This document shows positions 23,697-35,060 of a DNA stretch of 64,000 bases, piece after piece. The stretch comes from Apostichopus japonicus. Taxonomy: Eukaryota > Echinodermata > Holothuroidea > Aspidochirotida > Stichopodidae. A program made the position numbers and the translations under genes. How positions within the stretch are numbered: the stretch's first letter is position 1; each line of letters begins with the position of its first letter. A model generated the notes under the pieces. That model had not been told where the DNA came from, searched no databases, and saw only the letters and a list, made by a program, of their open reading frames with translations. Location: NCBI RefSeq assembly GCF_037975245.1, contig NC_092578.1:4487501-4551500 (forward strand). The letters are read 5' to 3'.

Positions 23697-23786
23697 GTCC
23701 ACTTTATCACTATGTCCACTTTATCACTATGTCCACTATATTCTTACGTCCACTCTATCTCTATATCCACCCTATCTCTATGTCCA
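23697..23786. repeat. 17-bp tandem repeat, five copies
   Basis: Units beginning GTCCACTTTATCACTAT start at 23,697, 23,714, 23,731, 23,748 and 23,765, with a partial copy from 23,782. The first two are nearly identical and later ones drift. Lies about 155 bases before the exon at 23,941. Confidence 0.9.
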
Positions 23787-23940
23787 TGCCTACTATGAAA
23801 AAAAGGTAGCTCTCAGTTGTCAGTTCTTTTAGTAAGCATCAAGGCCATGTAGAACACAGAGCATGCCATGGCATTAATTATTTGTCTAGATGCAACTGTC
23901 CTAATATAATAATGGTTGTGTGTTTCTTTTGCTTTGACAG

Positions 23941-24029
23941 AGGACTCATTAAGCATGATGCCTTAACGAATATTGTCGACGCCTTCCGTAACATGGTGAC
24001 TGCCGTGGAAGATGACACTGGACATAAAT
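23941..24029 (+). CDS. BRCA1: BRCA1-like, helical exon after the RING
   Basis: An 89-bp exon, the same size as human exon 6. It encodes residues 69-99: RGLIKHDALTNIVDAF, then RNMVTAVEDDTGHK and one base of the next codon. Human has RSLQESTRFSQLVEEL and LKIICAFQLDTG at this place; the hydrophobic pattern and Asp-Thr-Gly align. In human BRCA1 this helix packs in the four-helix bundle with BARD1. Acceptor TTTGACAG and donor T|GTAAGT are strong, and phase matches the neighbours. Confidence 0.93.
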
Positions 24030-25651
24030 GTAAGTGCAAGAGATAGTCCCACAATCTGCAGGAACGTGATAGCAAAAAATTAATTAATGAACAAATTGCT
24101 ACACAACATAAAAGGTTAACCCTATTATTCCTCAACTGTGCTTTATCTCCCATTCATAAATGCCTAAACCAACTTTCTGTATACTGGACCAGTCTCGAAT
24201 GCGATTCGAGACTGGTCGAGTGTATAGAGAGGAGAATTGCTTCAGGATCGAAATGTTAGACAAACACTGGTTTGTTGCCATGGCAATCGTGAAGTCATAA
24301 TTAAAAGAAGTGTAACGTTGCCATGAGTATATGCAAATATGTTTATGGGCAAAGAAATGTTCCAAATTGCAAAAGAATACTGTACAGTATATATAGCCTA
24401 CTTGCAATTGGTTACAGCAGTACTGTATATGTTTTCACACACACCGAGTCTCAATACACACTGTACGTACTTCTTAAATCATCCAGCTAAATACTTCGAG
24501 TAACATGAATGACTTAGGGATTAATTTTAGGCTTAATTTTGAGCTAGAGTCACTAGATGAAGATAGTCCTACTCCTAGTCCTTCAAACAGGTTCAAGGAA
24601 TTGAGCAGTCAAGAAATCGATAAAATTGCTGAAGGGAAGAATGAGAAGGCAGCCCTTTACAACACTACGTTGTTGACACTTACAGAAGAAACCTTGTCGC
24701 TAAGCCTAACATAGTAACAATAACGTTAGCACTACTACTACTAGCAGTAACGACATGACTGACCAGGGACTAGGCCTAGCGATCTTTCAGACTCGCAATA
24801 ACACTGCGGATACTACAAGTACAAACCTGTTGAACAATGGGGCTCCGAACCTCTTCAAAAAACTGCTCATTCTCAGGCCCAGTAAACGTTTATTTGAACG
24901 GTTCATCTACCGACCAGGGATAAACGAGTTCTACTCAAAAGAATGTTAGCAACAGGCAACGTTGCTAGCCTAACTGTTGTAGCGTTTACGGACTTTCCAG
25001 AACACACAACTCAGCATCTGTTTATTGCGCAATTTGACCTTGTAGGTCAAAAAAACGTTTTAAAATGTTATCTTTAGAAATTTGTTCATCTTTTCTTCTT
25101 TAATTTTGCATTTCTCTCCATTTTTTAGTGTTTGAATTGATAAAACTACAACAATTTAAGACCAAACCACACTGCTTCATTCGTATTTTTCACTATTAAT
25201 GTTTGTTGGAAGAAAATGATGTTTTTCAAGAGGTGACTATTACGTCATTCAGGAAAAAGATCAAGGGAGGCATAAGGAGAATTAAATACAGATCAGCAAA
25301 AATTATCGAAAAATTGCCATTCTCTAACATTTGTGAAGGTCGCCTCGGTCCGCTCAGCCTCCTCGATGACATCATCATCGGTCTCAAATCAAATTTAAGA
25401 CCGGTTCCCCTCGTATTTATCCCCTAAGTAGTATCTGTAGACTTCAAGACTTAAAATGGTTTGTCTTCAAAACAGAGCATGTGCTCTTTATATAAAAGTG
25501 ATGAACCACTCATTGGAAAGAGGAAATAAATGTTATGGTGAAATTGCAGCACTAAGTATATGCCAAGTTAACCACCTCTTCACACAATAAAAGCTAAGGA
25601 ACATATTTTTGTTGTGAAATCGGTTTTCATCTGTTGGTTTTTGCCACCCAG
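24030..25651 (+). other. BRCA1-like intron 5
   Basis: 1,622 bases. Most of it (about 24,187-25,403) appears to be an inserted element bounded by two hairpins, listed separately. Ends with acceptor GCCACCCAG. Confidence 0.8.
24187..25403. mobile_element. Possible inserted element bounded by related hairpins
   Basis: Left: GACCAGTCTCGAAT, 3-base loop, then its exact reverse complement (24,187-24,217; 14-bp arms). Right: CGGTCTCAAAT, 3-base loop, then an 11-bp arm with one mismatch (25,379-25,403). The right arm of the left hairpin and the inverted left arm of the right hairpin are alike (ATTCGAGACTGG against ATTTGAGACCG), so the ends look like inverted copies. Inside are open frames at 24,505-24,714 (69 codons, containing NRFKELSSQEIDKI) and 24,755-24,949. 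The first faintly recalls the N-terminus of Crypton-type tyrosine recombinases, but I cannot confirm that. Confidence 0.45.
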
Positions 25652-25871
25652 GCACCCCTCCTAGAGGACCCGTTCGGTTTTCACAACCAGAACCTCCATC
25701 TCAGCGACGAAGATGTTTACCCAAGAGAGCGGAGAAGAAGAGCAATGTACGGAGGGGTAAAAGTAGGAGTGTACCGGCCATACCCATCCATCTCGATGAG
25801 AAGGAAGAGGACGACGCTCAGGTTCAAAGTTCAAATCAATCAGGAACTTTTAAGAGCAACATCAATATCAG
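25652..25871 (+). CDS. BRCA1: BRCA1-like, basic linker exon
   Basis: A 220-bp exon encoding residues 99-172. It completes a Cys codon (T|GC) and reads TPPRGPVRFSQPEPPSQRR, then a strongly basic stretch with RCLPKRAEKKSNVRRGKSRS. An acidic DEKEEDDAQ and a Ser/Asn-rich end follow. The frame is open only in the phase set by the exon before it, and it joins in frame to the giant exon at 27,003 (AG|A, Arg). Acceptor CACCCAG and donor AG|GTGAGT are good. I see no specific similarity to the human region; the basic clusters could be nuclear localisation signals. Confidence 0.82.
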
Positions 25872-27002
25872 GTGAGTTTAGTATTATGTTCATTGTTTGT
25901 AATTCTGTTCATATTCAGATGGACTGTAAAGTCGAAGTCAAAACCACTTGCCATTACTCTTGTGTAGAAACAGTTAAAACGCCGCCCTAGCCCCATTTGT
26001 GTTCAAGCAGAACAGTACAAAATGTTTGGGAGGTGGGTAAAATGTTAATGTGAAGTCATATTGGATATAAGGATTGATAAAATAATAGATTTTGGGTAAG
26101 CAAGGTACAAAATGAAACTAAGAAGAAACAAGAAGAGAAAAGTGTGAGAACAGGGTGGGGTTTGTAATCCTCTAGAAGGAGGAGGGGGGCGGTAAGGTTA
26201 GAACCGAGAATGTCCCCAAAACTACTTTCAAACAGACTACATTGATAATTTTTGTCAATTCAATCAGTTAGATCATTGTCGACCTTCCAGGCTGTATTGT
26301 GATATTTGACAATTAGAAGTGTGGAAACTTGTCACATTTAAGCATGCAAGCATTGACACAGCAATTTATTGATAATGCAGTGGAGAAACTTACTACTGTT
26401 GAACTAGCTGAGTCATTAGCAAGAGATTATTGGCATAACACTAAATTCTCTCTCTTGCTGAATGAGGATATGAACTTTGACTTTGGAGAGAGGGCTGGGG
26501 TAGAGGCGGACTGGTGAGTGGAGATGAGGACCTATACATTAATGAGTCACAATCAAATTGTAAGGAGGTATGAATCCCAAAGGATTCTTAGGCTGTCTTT
26601 TGGCCCTTACTTATTTTCGGTCTCTTGGCCATGATCCCAGTAAACTGCAGTTCTTTGCACCATTCAACCTGCATTAAAAATAGACAGTAATACTTACCAA
26701 TAAACCAAGCAAAATTTGCATTAAAATCAGAATTTGTTTTGGGTCTACATTCATACTATAAATGCTTTGATAAGTCAATGATCTGGGGGTTAAATATCTC
26801 AGAATCCATTGAAAGTTGAATTTGATTGTTTATTAGGGATGAATTGAGTGAAAAAGCTCACTAGTATGGGATCTTAGTAAAAAATCAATTCCTTCCCTAG
26901 TTTGGATATGTGTATTTGGTGTACCTACAGTTGTTGCACATCACAGATCAAAGGCAAAATGTGGCCTCATCATTGTCGTTGTTCTTAATTTTTCTTCTTC
27001 AG
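25872..27002 (+). other. BRCA1-like intron between the linker exon and the first giant exon
   Basis: 1,131 bases, donor GTGAGT, acceptor TTTTTCTTCTTCAG. It contains a candidate cassette exon (26,343-26,513), listed separately. Otherwise a G-rich patch near 26,150-26,190 and AT-rich DNA. Confidence 0.75.
26343..26513 (+). CDS. Candidate cassette exon of the BRCA1-like gene (doubtful)
   Basis: A 171-bp stretch open in the one phase compatible with the upstream exon (AG|C), with a very good donor TG|GTGAGTGG and a weak acceptor (ACATTTAAG). Its peptide, containing NAVEKLTTVELAESLARDYW and FSLLLNEDMNFDFGER, looks protein-like. But joining it to the exon at 27,003 creates TG|A, a stop codon. Skipping it gives an uninterrupted frame. 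So it may be a chance open frame, a cassette whose inclusion truncates the protein, or a real exon followed by a missed micro-exon: 26,651-26,686 (36 bp, acceptor ACTGCAG, donor GTAATA) would restore the frame. Confidence 0.35.
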
Positions 27003-30000
27003 ATCATCTTTTCCTTCAACAAACAAGTCTAAAAAGAGACCACAGGATAAAAAGTCAAACAAAGGAATCGGAAATGCTTCTGATAATATCTGTGTTGATC
27101 CAACTCTTATCCTCGAAGTTCTAGCGAATGGATCTCTCGGTGAAGTGGGGGATGAATCAGAGAAGATTTTGTTCAATGGAACGGAAGACGGAAATGTTAA
27201 GGCAGCGAGTCTGCAAGAGAAACTAGAAAGAGCTAAATCTTCACCTCTAGATCCTTATGAATTTATCGCTAGTCAGAGAACACCAAGGAAAATAAAGAAA
27301 AAACATGTTAAAGGAAAGAAGAAGAAACCTTGGGAATATTCATTTGGCAAAATTTCTCGGAAGAGAGTGGATCCCGAGGAAAGTGGGATGCAAAAGCGGG
27401 AGAGGTCAGAGACTGAGAGTGATGATGACGAGGAGGATTCGAGTTTGATTCATCGGGAGGATATCCAAGAAGGAGAGGGGGAAGAGATCGAGAGAGAAGA
27501 TGGAAAGGGAGGACCAAAAGAAGAGATTGAGGATGATAAGGAGAAGGAATCGCAGAGTAGAATAATAATGGTAGATGAAGATGATGACATGGTGTGGTGC
27601 ATGGATGGTGTCGAAGAAAATGAGGGGAAAAATGAAATTCATGAGGAGGAAAATGAAGTTGTGAGAAAAGATTGTAGGGGTGTCGTTGAGAATGGATTTG
27701 ATGGGTCTAAAGATGAAGAGGTTATAGTAGCAAATATCGTCGAAGCTACTGATTCAGGGAAGACATGCGGAGGGGAGGCAACTGAAAAGGAGACTGTGGG
27801 AGTTAATGACAAAGGTCTTCTAAAAGGGAAAAAGACGAGGAGATCAAGGGAAGCTGCTATGAAAGCTATGGAAGCCATTAAGGTACAAAGGCACTCTCAG
27901 AACAGCGGAGAAAGCATGCCAAACAGTTCATCCAGTAACCCGACAGATGTCAGCGAAGTGTCCTGTGACATCGATGAGAGTGTAGGACACAATAAGTTGC
28001 ACATCTTTCAAGAGACACAGGAACCTCAGGACGATGATGTCAGAAAAAAGAAACCACTGGATGTTAGATTAGTTTCAAGACCTTCTTCTCCTGCCTGCAT
28101 ACAGCAGGGGATGCCGCTGTCCCAGCCTCCAAAACTCAATCGTAACCACGGCAATAAGCTTTTTGCTAAGACCTACGGGAGATCAAAAAGTAAAAGTCCA
28201 CCTCAGAGAGGTACAAAGCCAGATAAGCTCGGAAATAAAACAACTCTTTTAGATGACTTGCCAGATGTGACAAGGATCGCAGAGGATGAAGAAGGAGATG
28301 TAGGAGAGGAAGTCCACTTGGAGGATTTGGGACTTGTCGATCCTGAAAATGAGGTAACCAGACATATGGAGAAATCAGAAGGGATGCAGACATCTGATGT
28401 AATTGATCTTACATTTGAAGCGGAAGGTGAAGATGATCCAGTGGCAAAACCTGTGTCTTTCAAATCCACAGATGCTGAACCGGAGAAGAGTGAGAGTGGA
28501 CCACCTCAAGAGGTCAAAGAACCAAATGGGAGTAAGATATCTGGAATGTCTGGGAAAGAAGTGTCTGTCTCTGAGGTAATGGTAACTGAAGGAGGACAGG
28601 AGCAAATTGGAGGTGGAGTCGATGATGGGGAAGGCTCTTTGACTGGAAGTGGAAAGAAGAGGCAGACTTTAAAGGAAAGAATGAGAGACAAAGAGGGTCT
28701 GACACTATCCGAGATGAATGACAGTCCCAAGCAGGACCCAAACGAACATATTCAAAGTGACTGGGAGCTAGCTTTAAAATTAGCTCAAGAATTTGGGTCC
28801 GTTCCACCAAATGTGGAAGTCTCATCTTCAGGGAAGGATCTTAGAGATGTCAAAGGGAGGGGCAAGGGGAGGGGGAGAAGAAGGGTACAGTTGGATATTG
28901 AGAATGTTCCTGAGGCATCCACAAGGAAAACAAGATCTAAGAGGGGTGGAGGAAAGAGTGGTTTGGCTTCTTCCAAGGAAAGAGAAGATTTGGATGTGGA
29001 AATCAGTAGTTTTAATGAAGACTCCAAACATAATTCAGTAAGTGAACGAAAAGATAAAGGACAAGAGGATGAAGGAAAGAGAAGAAGACGAAAGAGTGGA
29101 GGACAGGGCAGAGGGTGTGATGATACTCCAGACAGTGATGGTGAAGGAAGAATCAAGAATGTTCCAGAAACTCCATTTATGCAAACGAAGTTGATTGACA
29201 CGAGTGTAGCTTACAATAATGATGCAGGTAAAAGTGATAGACCAACATCAGAGGATGGGAAAAGGTGTACTGAGGGCATTTCCGCTGAAAGTGAATGTGA
29301 AATGGGTGGCAAAGTAGAGAATGTTGAAGGCGAAGATGGAAGCAAAATGGGAGGGATGAGTGGAAAAGGGAAAAGGAAAAGTCAAACGAAGAAAGACTTG
29401 AAGAAAAAGATGGAGAAGAATATCAAGGAGAATTTACAAAAGAAGGAAACTCAAGCACAAGAGGAGATCTGCGGAGGAAAATCTAGTCGGAATGCAAGAA
29501 GGAGAAACCTGCAAGCAGTCCAAGATGTCGAACAGGTAATAAATGAGAAGGTACAGGTGGAAGATGAGGAGGAGCACGTAATAGATGAGGAGGAACAGGT
29601 TGAAGTACCAAGCAATGGTAAACATTCTACAAGGAATAATAAAGGAAGTGTTCCTCTGGATGAGAGCCAGGAAACTGTTAAGGATGCTGTAGACACTGAT
29701 GAAGTAAAAGTGAGAGGAGGAGAAGCGCCACCATCGTCAAAGATGGGTAATGTTACTCCCGGAGATGAAAGAGAGAATGTTACCGAGAGCAAATCTGGTA
29801 GAGCAATGGAGGAAGGAGCAAACGAGGAGAAAAGATTCAAAGAATTGGAGAAGAACGAAATTGACGAGAGAAAGGGAAGAAGGAAATCTTCACGTTTGTC
29901 AAAGTCACAAGAAGGGAGAGTGAGTCTTGAGAATAAAGCTGGGAGTGAGGGTCAAAAGTCAAGCCCTCAGAATTATTCTAATGTGGATGGAGGAGATAGC

Positions 30001-30517
30001 AAAGAGGGTAAATCGGGAGGTAGGGAAAGCATCAACGAACAGAATGAAGGGAAGAGGCGGTCTACACGATTGTCAGGGTCACTGAAGAAGTCTCAAAGGA
30101 CTGAAATAGCTAACACTGGAAGGAAAACTTCCCGAAGGATAATTCTGGATGACGATCAGAATATCTGCACAGAGGACAAAAATGAGGTTGACGATGACAC
30201 GGGAGGTAAACAGAGATCGTCCAGATTGTCCAGATCAGTGAGATCACAGGATCAAGAGAGTTTGGAACAACAAAATAAAGCAACAAAAGAAGGAGAAACG
30301 AAATTAGAGCCAGTTTCTGCTGATTTTGGTCTTGCAGACGAAGCTGATGGTAGTTCAAGAAGACTCTCTGGTAGAAAGGGAGATGGTGAGAGTTCTGAAG
30401 GGAATGTTACAGGGACAGAGTATGTCAAGCCTTTCTCTCCTTTGAAATTAACTTCGTCAGAGAGCGTCACAGAATCGATAGAACTGGATGACACCAACCC
30501 AGTCTATGCAGGAGAAG
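27003..30517 (+). CDS. BRCA1: BRCA1-like, first giant exon (disordered charged region with SIM, UIM-like and RKSSRLS repeats)
   Basis: 3,515 bp encoding residues 172-1344; human exon 11 is of similar size (3,426 bp as remembered). The frame is open throughout and ends in donor G|GTTAGT. The protein is rich in Glu, Asp, Lys, Arg and Ser, so almost certainly disordered. Visible features: basic cluster KIKKKHVKGKKKKPWEY near the start; VIDLT (residues 638-642, followed by acidic residues), a canonical SUMO-interaction motif; SDWELALKLAQEFG (757-770), which resembles ubiquitin-interacting helices; and a repeated basic motif RKSSRLSKSQ, RRSTRLSGS, RKTSRR, QRSSRLSRS and SSRRLSGRK at 29,881-30,378. 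Many Ser-Gln/Thr-Gln sites suggest ATM/ATR control, as in vertebrate BRCA1. Sequence identity to human is not evident; position and phase identify it. Confidence 0.93.
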
Positions 30518-31336
30518 GTTAGTGTTTTATTTGTGACAGTTGAGGGAAGGGGTGGTGTAGGGGGGGAAGGAGTAATGGCAATATATGGCTACTGCAAATA
30601 AGTCAGAAAATCAATCTATCAATATGCTATGCAAATTTTTCAAATTGCTACACAGGTGCAAATCTGTATAGCAGATTTTACTTTTCATACTTCAATATTT
30701 TCAAATTTTTCAAACTTATTTCAAAAACCTCAAACCTGCTTTACAAATTATGAACACCAACTTGTTCCTTGGATGAATTGTAGAGATCTCATTAAGAGGT
30801 TCCCTTGAGTTACTTGAGCAATGGTTGCTATGGAAGTCTGTCACCAGTTTGTTTCCTTCAAACAAACAAAAATATTCCAAAATGCAGCATACTAATCATT
30901 AACTTTATTACAGTGGCAACTTCAGCCCTGATCCTGATATACCAAGAAGTCTAGGTTACATATTTCTACTATGTCTAGGCGAGTAAATTGAAGTTTGTTT
31001 TGCAAAATCTTGTCAAGACTTTCAGATTTTTCCAAGATTTCTACTCATCTGTTTTGTCATTTGTGAATTTGATGGGAAGGAATTAGGTTAGAAAATGCAT
31101 GACGCTGTTGGTGCCAACCAACATAACTGAGTGTAAGAACATATATATCAACTTGTTTATTTTAATCTTGCTATTTTTATTCTTGCTTATTAAGGTCAGG
31201 TTTGATATAGTGTTATAAAGTTCTTACATGGACTGTTTGATTGCAGGTATGATAAATATGTAGAAAGCACTTTGTTATGTCATTCCTATGTATGAAATTG
31301 GTAAAATGAAGCATACTCTTTCTCTATTTTTAAAAG
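30518..31336 (+). other. BRCA1-like intron between the two first giant exons
   Basis: 819 bases, donor GTTAGT, acceptor CTATTTTTAAAAG. Its first part has a G-rich patch; nothing else recognised. Confidence 0.85.
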
Positions 31337-33520
31337 GTTCTGGTGGATACTCTGAGTCAACGAACAGTAGCAGAAGGAAGACAAGAAAGAGCCAAGAAAG
31401 AAACAAAACTGAAGAGAGCGTTTCCTCATTTCAATCTAACGATGACAGAGTAGGAGGAGGAGGAGAAGATGGAGCAAGAAGAAGCCACAGAACACCAAAG
31501 TATTCTAATGCAGCAGATGAGAGCAGAAAGACTGCAGAAGTCTTAGATGAAAATGGAGAGAGTGTAACCGAAAGAACCAAAGATTGTTCAAAAGGCAAAA
31601 GGGAGGAGATATTAGTTATAGAAGATGATCATGATGATGATGTTGTTGTAAATTCAGCCAGAGGCCAAAGTAACACTTGTGGAAACACATCATTGCCAGA
31701 AGATTCACAAAGGAGCAGTAGGAGATTAAGGTCAAGATCAGCTGGTAAAAATGAGTTGAATGCAGGCGAGATGCAGGCGAGGAAGGGTAAGGCAGAAGGT
31801 AAGATGTCAGCAAAGAAGAAAGGGTTCCACTCGGTTGAAACTTCTAGTTGTACGAGAGAAGAGAACGAAACATCTGTTGGAAACGAGAAGGAAGTTGGCA
31901 AGCAAGATACACTTAGCGGCAAGAGCAGAAGTAGATTGAAAAGTCCTGGTGGACGTGAAGACTTAAGTCATGAAAGTGAAGATGTACATTGTGATGGTGT
32001 CTTTAAGGCAGGTAGTGTTCCGAGGAGGAGCCTGAGAAGTCGTAATAAAGATACAGAGCTAAAAGCAGAGGAGAAAATGGGATCTTCTCGACATGAAAAG
32101 AGGGGAGCAAACGAGGACATGAACAAACGTGATGAGTATGCAGATGAATTGTCGGCTGAAATGAATTCAGAAGAACAAATCCTGAATGTAGAGGACGACA
32201 GTATTAATTGTGTTGCAAGTCAAGAAAAGAGAAACGCCGAACAGAATTCTCCAGATATCTTTACGATGCATCTCGAAAATGATGAAGTAACCGGAATCTG
32301 TAGTTTGGATGATTATAGCAGAATAGGTGAGAGTCAAGGCAAGAAGTCGATGGAGAACGGTGATGGAGAATTAGGAGATACTCCTAAGTCCGGGAAACGG
32401 AGAAAGAAGAAACGAAAGACTTTCTCCTTTGGCAATGAGGTCAAGGTAGAAGTTGACAGAGAACAGTTGGACGGATCCCCGGTTGTAGGGATGGCGATTG
32501 AAAACAAGCAGAAGAATGATGGGAAAGGAATGGAAGGTGGGCCAGATGGGGTACTACAGATGAGAACAGAAGAAGGAGAATCAGAAGACCAGTATGTTCC
32601 TGCTACTATGGGGGCTTCAGAATCCCCAGAAGATCTTTTAGAGATTCCACTTCCACGTCATCATTTCAGATGGAGGAAGAAGAACAAGTCTAAAGCAGCT
32701 CCCGGAGATAAAGAGTGCCTCGTGGTTGGAAGTTTGTCTCAAAAGAAACGAGGCAAGAGAGCCAACTCGGGTGGAGATGATATTTCAGACACAGGGAGAA
32801 AGAGATTCTGCCAAGAGGAAGAGGAATCCCAGAAGACGGGAAGACAAGAATATGTCGACGAATGTTCAAGGTTCTCTCCGACTCCTCCTACAGTTGGCAA
32901 AACATCTAAATCGTCCAGTAAGAAGAGGAGAAGTAAGAGAGTAACACGCAAGCAATCAGAGGAGGATGGAGATGGCGAAGAATCATTGGTAGAAAACTTT
33001 CAAAAGATCCAGAGTGGCAAGTCAAAGTCTGGAGGGACTCAGAGTGAGGTACCCATGAGTTTGGGAAGTCCTAGCATTAGTCTCCTGCAAGGGGTGGACA
33101 TCTTGGAAGACGGTCCAGAGAACGAAGACGTCTGTGATATTGAAGACGAGGAGGAGACTGGGAAGGAAAAAGATGAGGATGAGTTGGAAGTTGTGGAGGA
33201 CGAAGCGGAGAAGATTGGCGGCGATGAAGACGTCAGAGACGACGATGTTCAAAAGGTGGCAAACGAAAGTGACAAAGAAGATGATATTATTGACTGTCAC
33301 ACTGATGGGGAAGAGTCAGAGGATGGAGAAATGGAGGAAGCAGAGAAACTGACTGATGCCTCTAGCAAAGAGAGAAGGAAAGAGAAAATTCAGGATTTTA
33401 AGGAAGGCCAAAAGTCTGATCTTGAAATTGCAAACGTAGAAGATACTGCGTTGGAGAATGAACCAGTCCAACCAGCTGATGATGATGTTGAGGAGGTTGA
33501 TGGTGAACAACCATTGTTTG
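31337..33520 (+). CDS. BRCA1: BRCA1-like, second giant exon (disordered charged region)
   Basis: 2,184 bp encoding residues 1344-2072, in phase on both sides (G|GT Gly at the start, donor G|GTGAGT at the end). Composition is again Glu/Asp/Lys/Arg/Ser-rich. It continues the basic repeat theme (SSRRKTRKSQ, RSSRRLRSRSAGK, PRRSLRSRNK) and carries EEILVIEDDHDDD (ILVI at residues 1435-1438), a second SUMO-interaction-like motif with an acidic flank. Putative nuclear signals include GKRRKKKRKTF and SSKKRRSKRVTRK. The last third is strongly acidic. Human BRCA1 has no separate exon of this size here, so this looks like lineage-specific expansion or an intron gained within an enlarged exon 11. Confidence 0.9.
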
Positions 33521-34147
33521 GTGAGTAAACATAATCTTTTTTATGGAAAAAATCAAAATGGTGATCCAACAGTGTTTTTTTCAAAGGGGATAGAGTGGTG
33601 GTGGTGGTGAGGGGGGGTTGGGTTGGTTCCTTGCAACAGTCACTGTGAGTTGTGAAAGCAGCCCTAGGGAAGTCTGAACTAAGTGTAGAGTGTTGGTGTA
33701 TGGAAAGGTTAGCTGACAAAAAGTTGGTCACCCAGAGGTCACTGGGTCAAATCTCATTCCTAGTAATGAATTTCTTTGCTATTTTCTATTGTTTCGTCAC
33801 TTTTCCGTTGTTCATTTACTGATACTAGACTGGTGGGCACTGCTTGCACATTAGAGATCAGATACATGGACATGACCACCTTGTATATTATAAGTTACTG
33901 AAGTGCAGTAGGAGCATATATTGTAGTTGGCCATACTGCCACATCATGTACAGTTTGTATCCTATGGGCAAGCCTGTCTGTCTCTTTTCTAATGAAGGAA
34001 TGAAAATTTTCAAGCAATTTTCAGAGTTCTGTGATTTGCTGTTAGCTGTCATTATTATATATCTATCTTTTCTCTGAATGCCTTGTGGCTTCAAAGAAAT
34101 TTCCCTCTGAGCAACGTTAACCTTTTTGCCGCATGGCCAAACAAAAA

Positions 34148-34590
34148 ATCAATCGAAACAGACTATTGTTGTCAAACTGGAATAGCGCCCTCTCTTTGGA
34201 GCTCACATGCTGAGTTCCATTGCTTTTCAGTAGCACATTGGTCACTAATACGAATCCGGTGTTTGACCATTTATTGTGATGGCAAAATGGAAAGTCAAAA
34301 CAACGGTGACACTGAAAGATTTCTTAAAGGACTGTGCTCTTTCATTAGTTAACTTTATAAATAAATTAAAAATAAATCATTATGAATCAATGGAAAATAG
34401 ACCGTTTTTGTTGAACTTGAATAGCTCTTTGAGCTCACACTCTGAATGTAGTGCTCTGCAATGGATCATTGGTCACAAATGATGAATCTGGTGTTTGACC
34501 ATCTATTTGCAATGGCAAAATGGAAAGTCAAACACTGGTGACACTGAAAGATGTCTTAAAGGACTGTGCTCTGCCATTAATTAATATATT
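34148..34590. repeat. Degenerate two-copy tandem duplication, unit about 235 bp
   Basis: The segment starting ATCAATCGAAACAGAC at 34,148 is repeated as ATCAATGGAAAATAGAC at 34,386. The shared phrase GGACTGTGCTCT occurs at 34,329 and 34,561. GTGTTTGACCAT and GGCAAAATGGAAAGTCAAA are present in both copies. Offset is 232-238 bases. Divergence suggests an old duplication; source unknown. Confidence 0.8.
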
Positions 34591-34962
34591 TAATTAGTTT
34601 TGTCATGGTTCCATGTTTACCCCCTCTGCTCATTTTGGTCGCATTTGGACGATGTGCCTACAGCTGAAACTCTCTTCCCTATACCAATCACTTCAATCAT
34701 GGACTTGTTATCTGTCATGGTGATGAAAACTTGAAGATGGAGAAACTGATGTTGTAGTCTGGAGTCATAAATTTCTTTGCAAATGCTTACGTTCTCTGTC
34801 TCCTCAAGTATGTTGCTCTCAATTCATCAGAGACAGACGTATAAATGTAAAAGTCTTAAGATTTAAGATTAATAAATATGTCATAGCACGATGACTTCAT
34901 GCAGCCTGGCTGGTTTTTAATGAGGTGATATGTGCATGGTAAGGTATCTAAAAGCCAGCCTC

Positions 34963-35060
34963 CCAGCAAGACTGCAGTATGCTTTGGATATGGGTTTCCA
35001 GAAAGACTGCAGTATGCTTTGTGTATGGGCTTCCAGCATAACTGCAGTATGCTTTGTGTA
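34963..35060. repeat. 35-bp tandem repeat, three copies
   Basis: Copies begin at 34,963, 34,998 and 35,033 with CCAG(C/A)A and share ACTGCAGTATGCTTTG. Copies differ at a few positions. Confidence 0.9.

Larger units (their letters stand above)
22516..23940 (+). other. BRCA1-like intron 4
   Basis: 1,425 bases. It contains a TA-flanked MITE (22,539-22,987) and a 17-bp tandem repeat (23,697-23,786), listed separately. The remainder is AT-rich without recognised content. It ends in a standard acceptor TTTGACAG. Confidence 0.85.

Noticed and set aside
23697-23786. CRISPR-like array
   Set aside because: Units are contiguous 17-mers without spacers, in an animal intron.
28785-29201. Long minus-strand open frames opposite the giant exons
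   Set aside because: Shadows of the purine-rich coding strand; the Ser/Leu/Pro-rich translations are the expected complement.
33720-33765. tRNA-like or SINE remnant (GGGTCAAATCTC)
   Set aside because: Only a box-B-like word is visible; no box A or tail, so not supportable.
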